Origin: JABAYQ01 sp049890095
Lineage (GTDB): Bacteria; Bacteroidota; Bacteroidia; Flavobacteriales; UBA7312
Direction of reading: 5' to 3'
Length of the DNA: 64,000 nt
Assembly (NCBI GenBank): GCA_049890095.1
Contig: JBMHCD010000009.1
Location: 175,194-239,193, forward strand
Position 1 is the first letter of the stretch. Every line of letters starts with the position of its first letter. The notes below the pieces were generated by a model. The model saw only the letters and a list, made by a program, of their open reading frames with translations, did no database searches and was not told the origin of the DNA. Shown one piece after another: positions 33,128 to 42,665 of the stretch. Made by a program: the position numbers and the translations under genes.

Positions 33128-34278
33128 CTATTAAAGAAAATAGGCTCTACGAAAGAATCTTTTGTAATTTGATAATTGTTATCTAAATTTTTAATCCGAT
33201 TAACCCCAGGTTTTTTTCCTTTTTCAAAAGTTCCCAATTTGGTCAATCCTAATAGTTCTGCTCCATTTCTACATGCCCAAGTCAACAAGGTGTTTAAGTC
33301 AATATCTGTATGTTGAGAAATTATTTTTATTTCTTCAAAAATATCTAAACTATTGTTGGATGCTAAACTATCGGTACCTATAGTAATTTTACAATTTGAT
33401 TTTATCCAAGACTTATAATCTGGCAAAGCATCCTCGATATATAGATTTGCTTTCGGGCAAGTGCACCAATATACATGTTTGTTTTGCTTATTCAACCAGT
33501 TCATGTCTTCTGTAGAAGTAAAAGTATTGTGTACCATTAAAATTTTTGATTTATCCAGTTTGGGATAAATAGATTGAAGAGCTGACAACTTAGTGGGTTT
33601 AAAAAATTTACTATTAGATAAGCTATCTATTAGTGTTCCTGTTCCATCAATAAACATTTGATCCTCCGAACCTGTTTCTTGATTATGAATGCTTTGAATT
33701 GAATTATTATTATTATGTTTAATAAGATCAAAAAGCTTATTTGAAAGTGAATAATTAGCATGTGGAGTGATAGAACAAGATGTCTTACACTTTTGCATTA
33801 AACTTTTTCCTTTTTCAAAAACAGTATCAGCTTGTTCAGGATTTAAAGAGAATAGTTCAATGAATGTATGATAAAAAATTTCACTATTTAGTTTGGTTTC
33901 AAATGAATAATCAGTATTTGAAATGTCTGCAACAGCAACAATACCATTGTTATACATTTTACGATCATAATACTCTATTTCCTTTAAAATAACAGATTTA
34001 TCTGTCTGTCTAAGAGTAGGTATTTTAGAAATAAAATTAGCTAAGCCTAGTTGCTTTGGTAATTTATTTTTTAAATGTGATAACTCTAAATGGCAATGCG
34101 AATTAATAAAACCTGGGCACAAAGCACCATTTATAAAAGTGATTTTTTTAGGGTCTATCCCTTTTTTATTATCTAATACATCCATCACTTCGCCACTACT
34201 ATTTACCACCAAAATTCCATTTAAAATTGGCTCTCCAATCGAAGTAAAGAGGATATCACTTTCAAGATAGTGTAACAT
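33124..34278 (-). CDS. amidohydrolase-superfamily metal-dependent deaminase or hydrolase
   Basis: The proposed start at 34278 gives 384 residues; a longer frame to 34335 would run across the promoter. The N-terminal beta-sandwich part (DILFTSIGEPILNGILVV) leads into GFINSHCHLELSHL, whose HxH binds metal. Further ligands are the His of SIHNQE, the His of MVHNTF and the Asp of IGTDSLASNNSLD, so the metal site is complete. The sequence resembles the SsnA/MtaD/aminofutalosine-deaminase group; the substrate is not known. The -7 box lies 5 bases before the start and is back to back with that of rlmN. Confidence 0.78.
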   Translation of the reverse strand: MLHYLESDILFTSIGEPILNGILVVNSSGEVMDVLDNKKGIDPKKITFINGALCPGFINSHCHLELSHLKNKLPKQLGLANFISKIPTLRQTDKSVILKEIEYYDRKMYNNGIVAVADISNTDYSFETKLNSEIFYHTFIELFSLNPEQADTVFEKGKSLMQKCKTSCSITPHANYSLSNKLFDLIKHNNNNSIQSIHNQETGSEDQMFIDGTGTLIDSLSNSKFFKPTKLSALQSIYPKLDKSKILMVHNTFTSTEDMNWLNKQNKHVYWCTCPKANLYIEDALPDYKSWIKSNCKITIGTDSLASNNSLDIFEEIKIISQHTDIDLNTLLTWACRNGAELLGLTKLGTFEKGKKPGVNRIKNLDNNYQITKDSFVEPIFFNS

Positions 34279-34283
34279 AGGTA

Positions 34284-34291
34284 CAAAGATA
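34284..34291 (-). promoter_or_regulatory. -7 box TATCTTTG of the amidohydrolase gene
   Basis: Left arm of the palindrome CAAAGATA-C-TATCTTTG (34284-34300). On the minus strand it reads TATCTTTG and ends 5 bases before the amidohydrolase start codon. Confidence 0.65.
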
Positions 34292-34292
34292 C

Positions 34293-34300
34293 TATCTTTG
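34293..34300 (+). promoter_or_regulatory. -7 box TATCTTTG of rlmN
   Basis: Right arm of the same palindrome. It ends 4 bases before the rlmN ATG. Only one base separates the two opposed boxes, so two polymerases could not occupy both at once. Confidence 0.65.
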
Positions 34301-34304
34301 CTAC

Positions 34305-35351
34305 ATGTCTGCAGACAAAAAAAATATAAGATCACTTGATTTAGACCAATTAAAAGATTTTTTTGTTAAAAACAACGAACCTAAATTTCGAGCAAAACAA
34401 GTTTATGAGTGGCTATGGAAGAAATCTGTTATGTCTTTTGATCATATGACTAACCTTCCTCAAAAGAATATTCTTCTATTAAAAGAAAATTTCACTATCC
34501 ATCATGCTATCATAACTGAGGCGCAACGAAGTAATGATCGAACGATAAAATCTGCTTTTCAACTTTATGATAATAATAATGTCGAGGGAGTTCTTATTCC
34601 AACCAAAACACGAATGACAGCATGTATTTCATCTCAAGTGGGCTGTAGTCTTACATGTAAGTTTTGTGCAACTGGAAAATTAAAACGACTACGTAATATT
34701 GATGCCGACGAAATTTACGATCAAGTATTTTTACTTAATCAGCAATCACTAGAGTACTATCAAAAAAAATTAAGCAATATTGTTTACATGGGAATGGGAG
34801 AGCCTCTGTTAAATTATAAAAATGTTATTGATTCTATTGAAAAAATTACTTCAAACGATGGGCTTGGCATGTCTCCCAAACGAATTACAGTTTCGACAGC
34901 AGGAATTGCAAAATTGATTAAAAAATTAGGTGATGACCTGGTCAAATTTAATCTTGCAATCTCCTTACATGCCGCAAACGACTCAAAAAGAAATGAGATA
35001 ATGCCCATAAATGAACAAAATTCTTTATCATCATTATCTGAGGCTGTTAAATATTTTTATGAAAAAACTGGAACAAGACTAACTTACGAATACATCATAT
35101 TCAAAAACTTTAATGATGAAATAGAAGATGCTGTCGAATTGTATCGATTTGCTTCCATTACTCCTTGTAAAATCAATATTATTGAATATAACCCAATAGA
35201 TGGTGGAGAATTCCAACAAGCAGATAGAAAAAAAGTAGATGCATTTGTTGAATTTTTGGAAAGCAAAAATATGATCGTAAATGTTAGAAGAAGTAGAGGA
35301 AAAGATATTGATGCTGCTTGTGGTCAATTAGCAAATAAACTTGCTAAATAA
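34305..35351 (+). CDS. rlmN: dual-specificity rRNA/tRNA adenine C2-methyltransferase RlmN
   Basis: A 348-residue radical-SAM methyltransferase that methylates A2503 of 23S rRNA and A37 of some tRNAs. The cluster-binding CxxxCxxC is C114, C118, C121 (GCSLTCKFC). The C-terminal catalytic cysteine is C339 in DIDAACGQL. YMGMGEPLLNY is the GEPL motif, and AISLHAAND is also conserved. The N-terminal RNA-binding helices include KFRAKQVYEWLWKKSV. The ATG at 34305 lies only 4 bases after the -7 box but is needed to keep the conserved N-terminus. Confidence 0.95.
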   Translation: MSADKKNIRSLDLDQLKDFFVKNNEPKFRAKQVYEWLWKKSVMSFDHMTNLPQKNILLLKENFTIHHAIITEAQRSNDRTIKSAFQLYDNNNVEGVLIPTKTRMTACISSQVGCSLTCKFCATGKLKRLRNIDADEIYDQVFLLNQQSLEYYQKKLSNIVYMGMGEPLLNYKNVIDSIEKITSNDGLGMSPKRITVSTAGIAKLIKKLGDDLVKFNLAISLHAANDSKRNEIMPINEQNSLSSLSEAVKYFYEKTGTRLTYEYIIFKNFNDEIEDAVELYRFASITPCKINIIEYNPIDGGEFQQADRKKVDAFVEFLESKNMIVNVRRSRGKDIDAACGQLANKLAK

Positions 35352-35388
35352 ATCTAGTTTAAAGAAGATCCCTATCTTTCCGATTTTG

Positions 35389-35396
35389 TATCTTTG
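35389..35396 (+). promoter_or_regulatory. -7 box TATCTTTG of the polyprenyl synthase gene
   Basis: TAnnTTTG consensus 20 bases before the ATG at 35417. Confidence 0.55.
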
Positions 35397-35416
35397 TACC
35401 TTCACTAATTAAGTCA

Positions 35417-36391
35417 ATGAGCATTGTAAAACAGATTAAAGCTCCCATAAAGGACGAGATGGTATTCTTTGAAAAAAAATTCAAAGAATCTATGAATAGT
35501 TCTGTTCCCTTACTCGATAAAATTACCCACTACATTATTAAAAGAAAAGGCAAACAAATGAGACCAATGTTTGTTTTTTTATGTAATAAACTTTTTGGTA
35601 ATTTCAATGAAAAAAGCTACAGAGCAGCATCGCTAATCGAACTATTGCACACGGCTACATTAGTTCATGATGATGTAGTGGATGATGCTAATTTAAGAAG
35701 AGGATTCTTTTCTATTAACGCCATTTGGAAAAACAAAATTGCCGTTTTAGTTGGAGATTTTCTATTGTCGAAAGGGCTAATTCTATCTTTAGAAAATAAA
35801 GATTACTCTCTTTTACAAATTGTTTCTAATGCAGTAAAAGAGATGAGTGAAGGTGAATTACTACAGTTAGAAAAAGCCCGCAAGTTGGATATTGAAGAAA
35901 CCGTTTACTTTGATATCATAAGAAAAAAAACAGCTACTCTAATTGCTGCCTGTTGTGCTTGTGGTACTTGTGCTGCCTATCAAAATCAAGAAACTATTGA
36001 TCAAATGCACCGATTTGGAGAGTTAACAGGAATAGCTTTCCAAATGAAAGATGATTTGTTTGATTATTACAACAATGATAACATAGGTAAGCCTACAGGA
36101 ATTGATATTAAAGAGCAAAAAATGACTCTTCCTTTAATTTACACTCTAAACAATTGTAATTCCTCACAGAAAAAATTCATCATTCAATGTATAAAAAGGC
36201 ATAATAAAAACCCTGAAAAAGTAGAAAAAGTTCTTGAAATTGTTAAAAAAAGTGGCGGAATTGAGTACACCGTTAATAAAATGAAAGAATATCAGAATGA
36301 AGCTTTAAAAATTCTATATACATTTGAGGACAGTCCAGCAAGACAATCTCTTGAGCTTTTGTTGGATTATGTTATCAATAGAAAAAAATGA
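35417..36391 (+). CDS. long-chain polyprenyl diphosphate synthase
   Basis: A 324-residue all-helical trans-prenyltransferase. The first Asp-rich motif is HDDVVDDANLRRG and the second is KDDLFDYYNND. KRKGKQMRP near the N-terminus binds the homoallylic diphosphate. It probably makes the side chain of menaquinone (heptaprenyl or octaprenyl class); chain length cannot be read with certainty. Its stop overlaps the dnaG start as ATGA (36388-36391). Confidence 0.88.
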   Translation: MSIVKQIKAPIKDEMVFFEKKFKESMNSSVPLLDKITHYIIKRKGKQMRPMFVFLCNKLFGNFNEKSYRAASLIELLHTATLVHDDVVDDANLRRGFFSINAIWKNKIAVLVGDFLLSKGLILSLENKDYSLLQIVSNAVKEMSEGELLQLEKARKLDIEETVYFDIIRKKTATLIAACCACGTCAAYQNQETIDQMHRFGELTGIAFQMKDDLFDYYNNDNIGKPTGIDIKEQKMTLPLIYTLNNCNSSQKKFIIQCIKRHNKNPEKVEKVLEIVKKSGGIEYTVNKMKEYQNEALKILYTFEDSPARQSLELLLDYVINRKK

Positions 36392-38325
36392 TTAATCAAG
36401 AAACAAAAGAGTTAATAATAGAGACCGCTCGAATCGAAGAAGTAGTTTCTGATTTTGTTACTCTTAAAAAAAGAGGAGTTAATTATATTGGTAACTGTCC
36501 TTTTCACGATGAAAAAACACCCTCGTTTACTGTTTCTCCTGCCAAAGGAATATATAAGTGTTTTGGTTGTGGTAAAGGAGGGTACTCGGTAAATTTTATA
36601 ATGGAACACGAGCAATTAAGCTATCCAGACGCTTTACGACACCTTGCCAAAAAATATAACATTGAAGTTGAAGAAAAAAAGCTCTCTCCAGAAGAAATTG
36701 AACGCTTCAACAAAAGAGAAAGTTTATTAGTTGTTAGTCAATATGCCAATGATTTTTTTCAAAAACAGCTACACCATACAGATGAAGGAAAAGCGATCGC
36801 TTTAAGCTATTTTAAAGAAAGAGAAATTAACGATGAAATGATTTCTAAATTTCAACTAGGATATAGTCCTAACAAATGGGATGCCTTTACAAAAAAGGCA
36901 TTAAAGGATTCCTACAAAAAAGAGTTCCTACAAGAGACTGGCTTAAGCATATTTAAAGATAATAAATCATTTGACCGATTTAAAGGACGTGTTATTTTTC
37001 CTATTCATAGTATTTCTGGTAAAATTTTAGGCTTTGGTGGACGTACTTTAACACAAGAAAAAAATTCTGCTAAATATTTAAATTCTCCTGAAAGTGAAAT
37101 TTATAGTAAAAGAAATGTTTTATATGGTATTTATTTTGCAAAACAACAAATAGTTAAAAGCGACAATTGCTTTCTAGTTGAAGGATATACTGATGTTATT
37201 GCAATGCATCAAATAGGCTTCTCTAATGTGGTAGCCTCGTCTGGAACTGCCCTTACTATCAAGCAAATAAAATTAATTGACCGATTTACTAAAAATATTA
37301 CCATTTTATTTGATAGTGACCCTGCAGGAATTAAAGCATCGTTTAGAGGTATTGACTTAATTTTGCAGTCTGGCATGAATGTAAAAGTTGTTCTCTTCCC
37401 CGAGGGTGATGACCCTGACAGCTACAGAAAAAAACATGGTATAGATCAGACAAAAGAATTTATTGAATCGAATCAGGCAGACTTCTTAAGTTTTAAAATC
37501 AACTTACTTAAAGACGAGGCAAAAAATGACCCCATCAAAAAAGTAAATTTAATTAAAGATGTTGTCAAATCAATTGCTTTAATACCTGACTCCATTACCC
37601 AAGAAGTTTATATAAAAGAAAGTTGTAAACTACTTGACATTAGTGAAAATCAAATTCTTAAGGAAATAAATTCAACTAAATTTTCTACTTCAACTAGAAC
37701 TTCTACAGAACCCACAAAAGATCCGATTAAACAAAAAGTAAAAAAAGTAAAATCGTATCATCAGGAACAAAATATTATTCGTTTCTTAATGAGTTATGGA
37801 GATCGGATTTTGACCTTTTATGATACCATTGAAGAAATTTCTGAAGCCGGAAATAAAAAAATTAGAGAAGAAGTTGTAGAGATTTCTGTTGCACAATTTA
37901 TTATCGAAGAATTATCAGGTCAAGAACTCCGCTTTGATGATCCGAATTTTAACTATATATTTTCGAGCTATGTAGAACATTTTGAAAAAGGAGAACTTCC
38001 AAGTCATGACCTTTTTCTAAAAAATGAAGATGTAAATATATCTCAAGCAACTGTTGATACTATTTTTTCTAAATATACATTAAGTGAAAAATGGAAAAAA
38101 CATGGAATACATACCGTTACAGAAGACATGCAACTTAAACAGGCTGTCGAATCAGTTATCTATTCTTTCAAAATAATCAAAATAGAAATTGCGATCACAG
38201 AAAAAAGAAAACAACTTGAAAATATGGAGCTTGATCAACAATTAAGAAATATGAAAGAAATTAACCATCTACTACAAATCAAAAAAGAAATTTCTAAAAA
38301 ACTTGGTCGTATTGTTTTAAAATAA
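36388..38325 (+). CDS. dnaG: DNA primase
   Basis: A 645-residue replication primase. The N-terminal CHC2 zinc domain has C37, H40, C58 and C61 (CPFHDEKTPSF ... YKCFGCGKGG). The TOPRIM catalytic core includes GFGGRTL, YLNSPES, LVEGYTDVIAMHQ and ILFDSDPAGIKA. The C-terminal helicase-binding region (about 450-645) is divergent and coiled, as usual. It is coupled to the polyprenyl synthase gene by ATGA and converges with recJ 6 bases downstream without an evident terminator. Confidence 0.95.
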   Translation: MINQETKELIIETARIEEVVSDFVTLKKRGVNYIGNCPFHDEKTPSFTVSPAKGIYKCFGCGKGGYSVNFIMEHEQLSYPDALRHLAKKYNIEVEEKKLSPEEIERFNKRESLLVVSQYANDFFQKQLHHTDEGKAIALSYFKEREINDEMISKFQLGYSPNKWDAFTKKALKDSYKKEFLQETGLSIFKDNKSFDRFKGRVIFPIHSISGKILGFGGRTLTQEKNSAKYLNSPESEIYSKRNVLYGIYFAKQQIVKSDNCFLVEGYTDVIAMHQIGFSNVVASSGTALTIKQIKLIDRFTKNITILFDSDPAGIKASFRGIDLILQSGMNVKVVLFPEGDDPDSYRKKHGIDQTKEFIESNQADFLSFKINLLKDEAKNDPIKKVNLIKDVVKSIALIPDSITQEVYIKESCKLLDISENQILKEINSTKFSTSTRTSTEPTKDPIKQKVKKVKSYHQEQNIIRFLMSYGDRILTFYDTIEEISEAGNKKIREEVVEISVAQFIIEELSGQELRFDDPNFNYIFSSYVEHFEKGELPSHDLFLKNEDVNISQATVDTIFSKYTLSEKWKKHGIHTVTEDMQLKQAVESVIYSFKIIKIEIAITEKRKQLENMELDQQLRNMKEINHLLQIKKEISKKLGRIVLK

Positions 38326-38331
38326 GCTTTT

Positions 38332-40032
38332 CTATAAGCACTCTTTCATATCCTTAAGCCTTAGCTGTAAATTAGCATTACCATTCCATTGATTTAAGTC
38401 TAGGTTATAACAAACATCAAAACACTTTTCATCTTCTATCAAATCTTTTTTATCGAACATCCCAAAACCAATTGCATCTATACTATTATTGCTCTTTTCA
38501 TTTTTCAAATGTAATTTTAAATGATTGTTTTCTTTACCAATCAATTTTCCAAAACCGCTATCAAATACATTTGTTGTAACAAAAGTTGGACGGTTGTTTC
38601 CTGGTCCAAAAGGCTCCATTTGCTTAATTATTCTATATGTTTTAAGATCTATTTGATTAAATGCTAGTTCTCTATCAATAACTATTTCGGGAGTCAGCTG
38701 TTCTGAAGAAATTCTTTCTTTTACTACTTTTTCAAATAATTGCACAAACTCATTTAAATTTTCTTTTTTTAGAGATAACCCAGCAGCATATTTATGCCCT
38801 CCAAAACGATCTAAAAGATGTGAACATTGATCTATTGCCTCATAAATATCAAAACCTACAACAGATCTAGCTGATCCGACTAAAAAGCCATTACTTTCGG
38901 TTAATACAATGGTTGGTTTATAAAAATTTTCGATAATTCTAGAAGCAACTATTCCTATTACTCCTTTATGCCAATTTTCATTAAAAACAACTGTAGATTT
39001 CTTTTCAGGCTTTACTTGACTTAATGCTTCTGTAGTAATGAATTGATCTAATTCTTTTCGTGTTAAATTATTCGTTTCAATAGTTTGAGATAATTTTTTA
39101 GCCTGCTGAAAGTCTGTCTCAACTAAAAGCTCTACTGCTTTATTGGCGTGATCAATTCTTCCTGCTGCGTTTATTCTCGGTGCTATACCAAAAACTATAT
39201 CATTAATTAGAAGTTCATCTTTTTTACGATTGGATTGTTCAATTAGTGCTTTTAGTCCAGGTCTAGCATTATCGTTAATTTGTTGTAATCCGTAATAAGC
39301 CAAAATCCTATTTTCGCCAGTTATAGGAACAATATCTGCAGCAATACTTACAACAAGTAAATCCAATAAGTGATAAATTTTATCGAATGGAATTTCATTT
39401 TTAATGCAATATGCTTGAATCAGTTTAAACCCAACACCACATCCTGAAAGCTCTTTATATGGATAATCACAATCTATTCTTTTAGGATCTAATACTGCTA
39501 CTGCCTTTGGTATTTTTTTCCCTGGTCTATGATGATCACATATGATGAAGTCTATCCCCTTTTTCTTTGCATATTCAATTTTATCAATCGCTTTAATTCC
39601 ACAATCTAAACTAATAATAAGCGAAAAATTATTTTCGTGAGCGTAATCAATTCCTTGAAATGAAACTCCATATCCTTCTTTATAGCGATCAGGGATATAA
39701 TAACTAACTTTCGTTGAGAATTGTTGTAAAAAGATATACATCATTGCTACTGATGTTGTTCCATCAACATCGTAATCTCCGTAAACTAAAATTTTATGAC
39801 CTTGTTCGATTGCTAATTCTACTCTAGCTATAGCTTTATCCATATCTTGCATAACAAATGGATCATGTAACTGTTGTAAATCTGGTCTGAAAAATTGCTT
39901 TGCTAATTGAAAATTACTTATTCCTCTTTGAACTAAAAGATCTGCAATGATTGGCGAAACACCTAATTCTTTTTGCAAAGATTGACTAATGTTAGGGTCC
40001 GGTAAAGGCTTTTTTTTCCAATTAAAGTTCAT
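38332..40032 (-). CDS. recJ: single-stranded-DNA exonuclease RecJ
   Basis: A 566-residue 5'-3' ssDNA exonuclease for recombination and mismatch repair. The DHH phosphoesterase motifs are LVYGDYDVDGTTS, SLDCGIKA, ICDHHRPGK and VLDPKR. The DHHA1 domain contains RFGGHKYAAGLSL, and the C-terminal OB region (FGPGNNRPTF) is present. The start overlaps the end of the DAHP synthase/chorismate mutase gene by 11 bases, so rsmI, aro and recJ form one transcript. Confidence 0.94.
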   Translation of the reverse strand: MNFNWKKKPLPDPNISQSLQKELGVSPIIADLLVQRGISNFQLAKQFFRPDLQQLHDPFVMQDMDKAIARVELAIEQGHKILVYGDYDVDGTTSVAMMYIFLQQFSTKVSYYIPDRYKEGYGVSFQGIDYAHENNFSLIISLDCGIKAIDKIEYAKKKGIDFIICDHHRPGKKIPKAVAVLDPKRIDCDYPYKELSGCGVGFKLIQAYCIKNEIPFDKIYHLLDLLVVSIAADIVPITGENRILAYYGLQQINDNARPGLKALIEQSNRKKDELLINDIVFGIAPRINAAGRIDHANKAVELLVETDFQQAKKLSQTIETNNLTRKELDQFITTEALSQVKPEKKSTVVFNENWHKGVIGIVASRIIENFYKPTIVLTESNGFLVGSARSVVGFDIYEAIDQCSHLLDRFGGHKYAAGLSLKKENLNEFVQLFEKVVKERISSEQLTPEIVIDRELAFNQIDLKTYRIIKQMEPFGPGNNRPTFVTTNVFDSGFGKLIGKENNHLKLHLKNEKSNNSIDAIGFGMFDKKDLIEDEKCFDVCYNLDLNQWNGNANLQLRLKDMKECL

Positions 40033-41086
40033 CTTTTTGATTCATTATACGGGTTTGTAATAAAACAGAATGCTTATGAATCAATTCAAATAACTCAGCA
40101 ATCATTGTTTTATCAACTTGTGCCGATTCGGCCCAATCTGTTCTAGATTGCATAATTTCAAACCAACGTTGAATTTGTAATATCGTTACGGAATTTTGTT
40201 TTTTAAATTGGCCGATTTCCTTTACTAGCTCCGTTCGTTTTGCTACAATGTCAACGATATCTTTATCAATTCCATCAATAATATTACGTATGGTCGATAA
40301 TTGACTTACAAACTCTTTATTTTGAGTTTGTTCAGATCTGAGTATTAAATTCTTAATTAATTTATTTAAATATTCAGGAGTTATTTGCTGTTTTGCATCA
40401 CTAAGAGCAATGTCAGGGTTAAAATGTGTTTCAATCATTAAACCATCCATATTTAAATCTAATGCTGTTTGAGAAACTTCATGTATCATGTTTCTATTAC
40501 CGCAAATATGACTCGGATCACATATCATTGCCAAGTTAGGATGTTTTTGTTTTAATTTCATAGCCAACTCCCACTTTGGTTCATTTCTAAAAACCGATTG
40601 CTCTAAAGTATAAAACCCTCTATGAATTGCTGCAATATCATCAATACCAACATTAATTATTCTTTCAATAGCCCCCATCCATAAGCTAAGTTCAGGATGT
40701 AATGGGTTTTTTACCATTACTGTTACTTTAGAACCTTTTAATGCTTCTGCTATTTCTTGAACATAAAAAGGGTTTACCGTTGTTCTTGCTCCTATCCAAA
40801 GAATATCAATGTTTGCTTTTAAACAAAGTTCAACATGTTCTGGGGTTGCAACTTCTGTAGCTACTTTTAAATGTGTCTGTTGTTGTACTTTTTGTAGCCA
40901 CTTTAAGGCTTCCTTACCAACACCTTCAAAAGAATTTGGTCGAGTTCTGGGTTTCCAAACACCTGCTCTAAATACTTTTACTTCTTTACTTAGTTTTTTA
41001 GCCGTTGTTAAAACTTGATCTTCCGATTCTGCACTACAAGGACCGGCAATAATAAATGGTTTTTTGCTGAGTTGGTTAAGAATCAT
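40022..41086 (-). CDS. bifunctional DAHP synthase / chorismate mutase
   Basis: A 354-residue fusion for aromatic amino acid synthesis. Residues about 1-245 are a KDOPS-type (type I-beta) DAHP synthase: IAGPCSAES (13-21), FRAGVWKPRTRPNSFEG, IWIGARTTVNPF-like WIGARTT, MVKNPLHPE and CDPSHICGNR. Residues about 260-354 are an AroQ-type chorismate mutase helix bundle (IDGIDKDIVDIVAKRTELVKEIG). The two activities join erythrose-4-P with PEP and rearrange chorismate to prephenate; the fused mutase often provides feedback control. It overlaps rsmI by ATGA (41083-41086) and recJ by 11 bases. Confidence 0.92.
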   Translation of the reverse strand: MILNQLSKKPFIIAGPCSAESEDQVLTTAKKLSKEVKVFRAGVWKPRTRPNSFEGVGKEALKWLQKVQQQTHLKVATEVATPEHVELCLKANIDILWIGARTTVNPFYVQEIAEALKGSKVTVMVKNPLHPELSLWMGAIERIINVGIDDIAAIHRGFYTLEQSVFRNEPKWELAMKLKQKHPNLAMICDPSHICGNRNMIHEVSQTALDLNMDGLMIETHFNPDIALSDAKQQITPEYLNKLIKNLILRSEQTQNKEFVSQLSTIRNIIDGIDKDIVDIVAKRTELVKEIGQFKKQNSVTILQIQRWFEIMQSRTDWAESAQVDKTMIAELFELIHKHSVLLQTRIMNQKDEL

Positions 41087-41757
41087 TGTTTATTTCCTTC
41101 TAAAACGATTACAAACTCACCTTTAGGATCTTTATTATTAAAATGAGTTATTACTTCCTGAATAGTTCCTCTGATTGTTTGTTCAAATTTTTTGCTGATT
41201 TCTCTGGAAACGGATACATTTCTATCAGAGCCCATATATTCTTCAAATTGTTTTAATGTTTTTAAAACTCTGTATGGTGATTCGTAAAAAATCATTGTTT
41301 TAGTTTCGCTAGCTAATGCTTCTAATCTTGTTTTTCTGCCTTTTTTTACAGGAAGAAAACCTTCAAAAACAAATCGTTCACATCCTATTCCAGAGTTTAC
41401 CAATGCCGGAACAAATGCTGTAGCTCCAGGCAAACAATCAACTTCAATGTCATTAATTATACATTCTCTAACTAATAAAAAACCAGGATCAGAAATAGCA
41501 GGAGTACCTGCATCAGAAATCAAAGCAATAGACTGACCGTCTGTAAGAAGTGCTATCCATTTTTCCAAACTTCTATGCTCATTATGCATATGGTTTGATG
41601 CCATTGGAGTATTAATATTATAATGACTTAATAATTTGGAACTAGTTCTTGTATCTTCAGCCAATATTAAATCTACTTCATTCAATACTCTATTTGCTCG
41701 AAAAGTGAAGTCCTCTAAGTTGCCAATAGGGGTAGGAACAATATACAATTTTGACAT
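41083..41757 (-). CDS. rsmI: 16S rRNA 2'-O-methyltransferase RsmI
   Basis: A 224-residue SAM-dependent enzyme that methylates the ribose of C1402 in 16S rRNA. Family blocks: VPTPIGNLEDFTFRA at the N-terminus, ILAEDTRTSSKLL, ALISDAGTPAISDPG, LPGATAFVPALVNSG and FYESPYR. It is shorter than the E. coli protein, lacking the C-terminal extension. The -7 box TAACTTTG ends 4 bases before the start, and the gene heads the rsmI-aro-recJ operon. Confidence 0.93.
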   Translation of the reverse strand: MSKLYIVPTPIGNLEDFTFRANRVLNEVDLILAEDTRTSSKLLSHYNINTPMASNHMHNEHRSLEKWIALLTDGQSIALISDAGTPAISDPGFLLVRECIINDIEVDCLPGATAFVPALVNSGIGCERFVFEGFLPVKKGRKTRLEALASETKTMIFYESPYRVLKTLKQFEEYMGSDRNVSVSREISKKFEQTIRGTIQEVITHFNNKDPKGEFVIVLEGNKQ

Positions 41758-41761
41758 AGTA

Positions 41762-41769
41762 CAAAGTTA
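41762..41769 (-). promoter_or_regulatory. -7 box TAACTTTG of rsmI
   Basis: Minus-strand TAnnTTTG ending 4 bases before the rsmI ATG. The same TACT-ATG spacer follows the DUF3109 box at 55220. Confidence 0.65.
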
Positions 41770-42642
41770 CATGAAAAAGGGATAGAATTCTGCACTAGGT
41801 GCAATTCTAATTGTTGGAGCTGGCATTTTTATATAATTCAAAATATGTTTGAATTTTTTAGCAAAAGGAGAATTCCATTTTTTTAATACTTGTAGCATAT
41901 CGTAATCTAAGGCAATATAAATTTCATTATTTCCTCCAACTTTGGTTTTAGTTTCATTCAAATATTGAGTATCGTCTAAACCAAAACCAATAGCTATTCC
42001 TAAATCAATGTTTTTCTTTTTTAATGGATAAAATGAAATCCAATATGTTTGGTTAACATAATCATCCTGATATGCATATTTATATGGAGGAGCATCTGGT
42101 TTTTGCTCTGTACCTAAATCCCAATACGAATTACTTCTTTTATAGTAACTAAACTTAAAATCTATATAATCTGCAGCAGTAGAATATTTTTCAAAATAAG
42201 GAACAAAAGCTCCAATACTACCAGCCCCAAAATCCCATAAACTAAAACCCCATAATGGAGCATATGCATCTTTCATTTCTATCGAAAGTTGAATAAATGA
42301 ACCCATAGCTGCACCGTACAGATAAGACTTTTTTTCTGAAACACCAGACCACTTTAAAGAGGATTGATATAAATCTGCCACTAATAGCCCACCAAAAAAA
42401 TGCCCTCCTTTATCAATATTCCTTGCATACCTCAAATCCGATCCATCATCAAAATGAAAAGAACTCGATTGATCACTCCACCAAGCATTTTTAATATACA
42501 AATATGAACCCCCTAAAACTGCAGCTGCACCAGATGTTGTTATTGCTAAGCGAGAATAATTTATCTGAGAAGAATCTTGCTGACCTAAACAAACTCTAAA
42601 GTTTAGTGATGATAATAAAATTAAAAGAATAAGTATACGCAT
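41767..42642 (-). CDS. DUF2279-family exported protein
   Basis: The proposed ATG at 42642 gives 291 residues; a TTG two codons upstream is also open. Signal peptide MRILILLILLSSLNFRVCLG. The DUF2279 core includes DKGGHFFGGLLVADL, SYLYGAAMGSFIQLSIEMKDAY and LWGFSLWDFGAGSIGAFVPY. The C-terminal half alternates strands (YWISFYPL, LGIAIGFGLDD, EIYIALDYDM), suggesting a beta-rich periplasmic or outer-membrane part. Function unknown. It is divergent from the thymidine kinase gene, and rsmI follows 9 bases downstream. Confidence 0.8.
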   Translation of the reverse strand: MRILILLILLSSLNFRVCLGQQDSSQINYSRLAITTSGAAAVLGGSYLYIKNAWWSDQSSSFHFDDGSDLRYARNIDKGGHFFGGLLVADLYQSSLKWSGVSEKKSYLYGAAMGSFIQLSIEMKDAYAPLWGFSLWDFGAGSIGAFVPYFEKYSTAADYIDFKFSYYKRSNSYWDLGTEQKPDAPPYKYAYQDDYVNQTYWISFYPLKKKNIDLGIAIGFGLDDTQYLNETKTKVGGNNEIYIALDYDMLQVLKKWNSPFAKKFKHILNYIKMPAPTIRIAPSAEFYPFFM

Positions 42643-42665
42643 GAGCAAAAAATTAAATCAATGCT

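Noticed and set aside
34279..34335. Longer amidohydrolase start at 34335
   Set aside because: It would overlap rlmN coding sequence and the -7 boxes of both genes, and the added residues (MILYFFCLQTCSKDS) have no family likeness.
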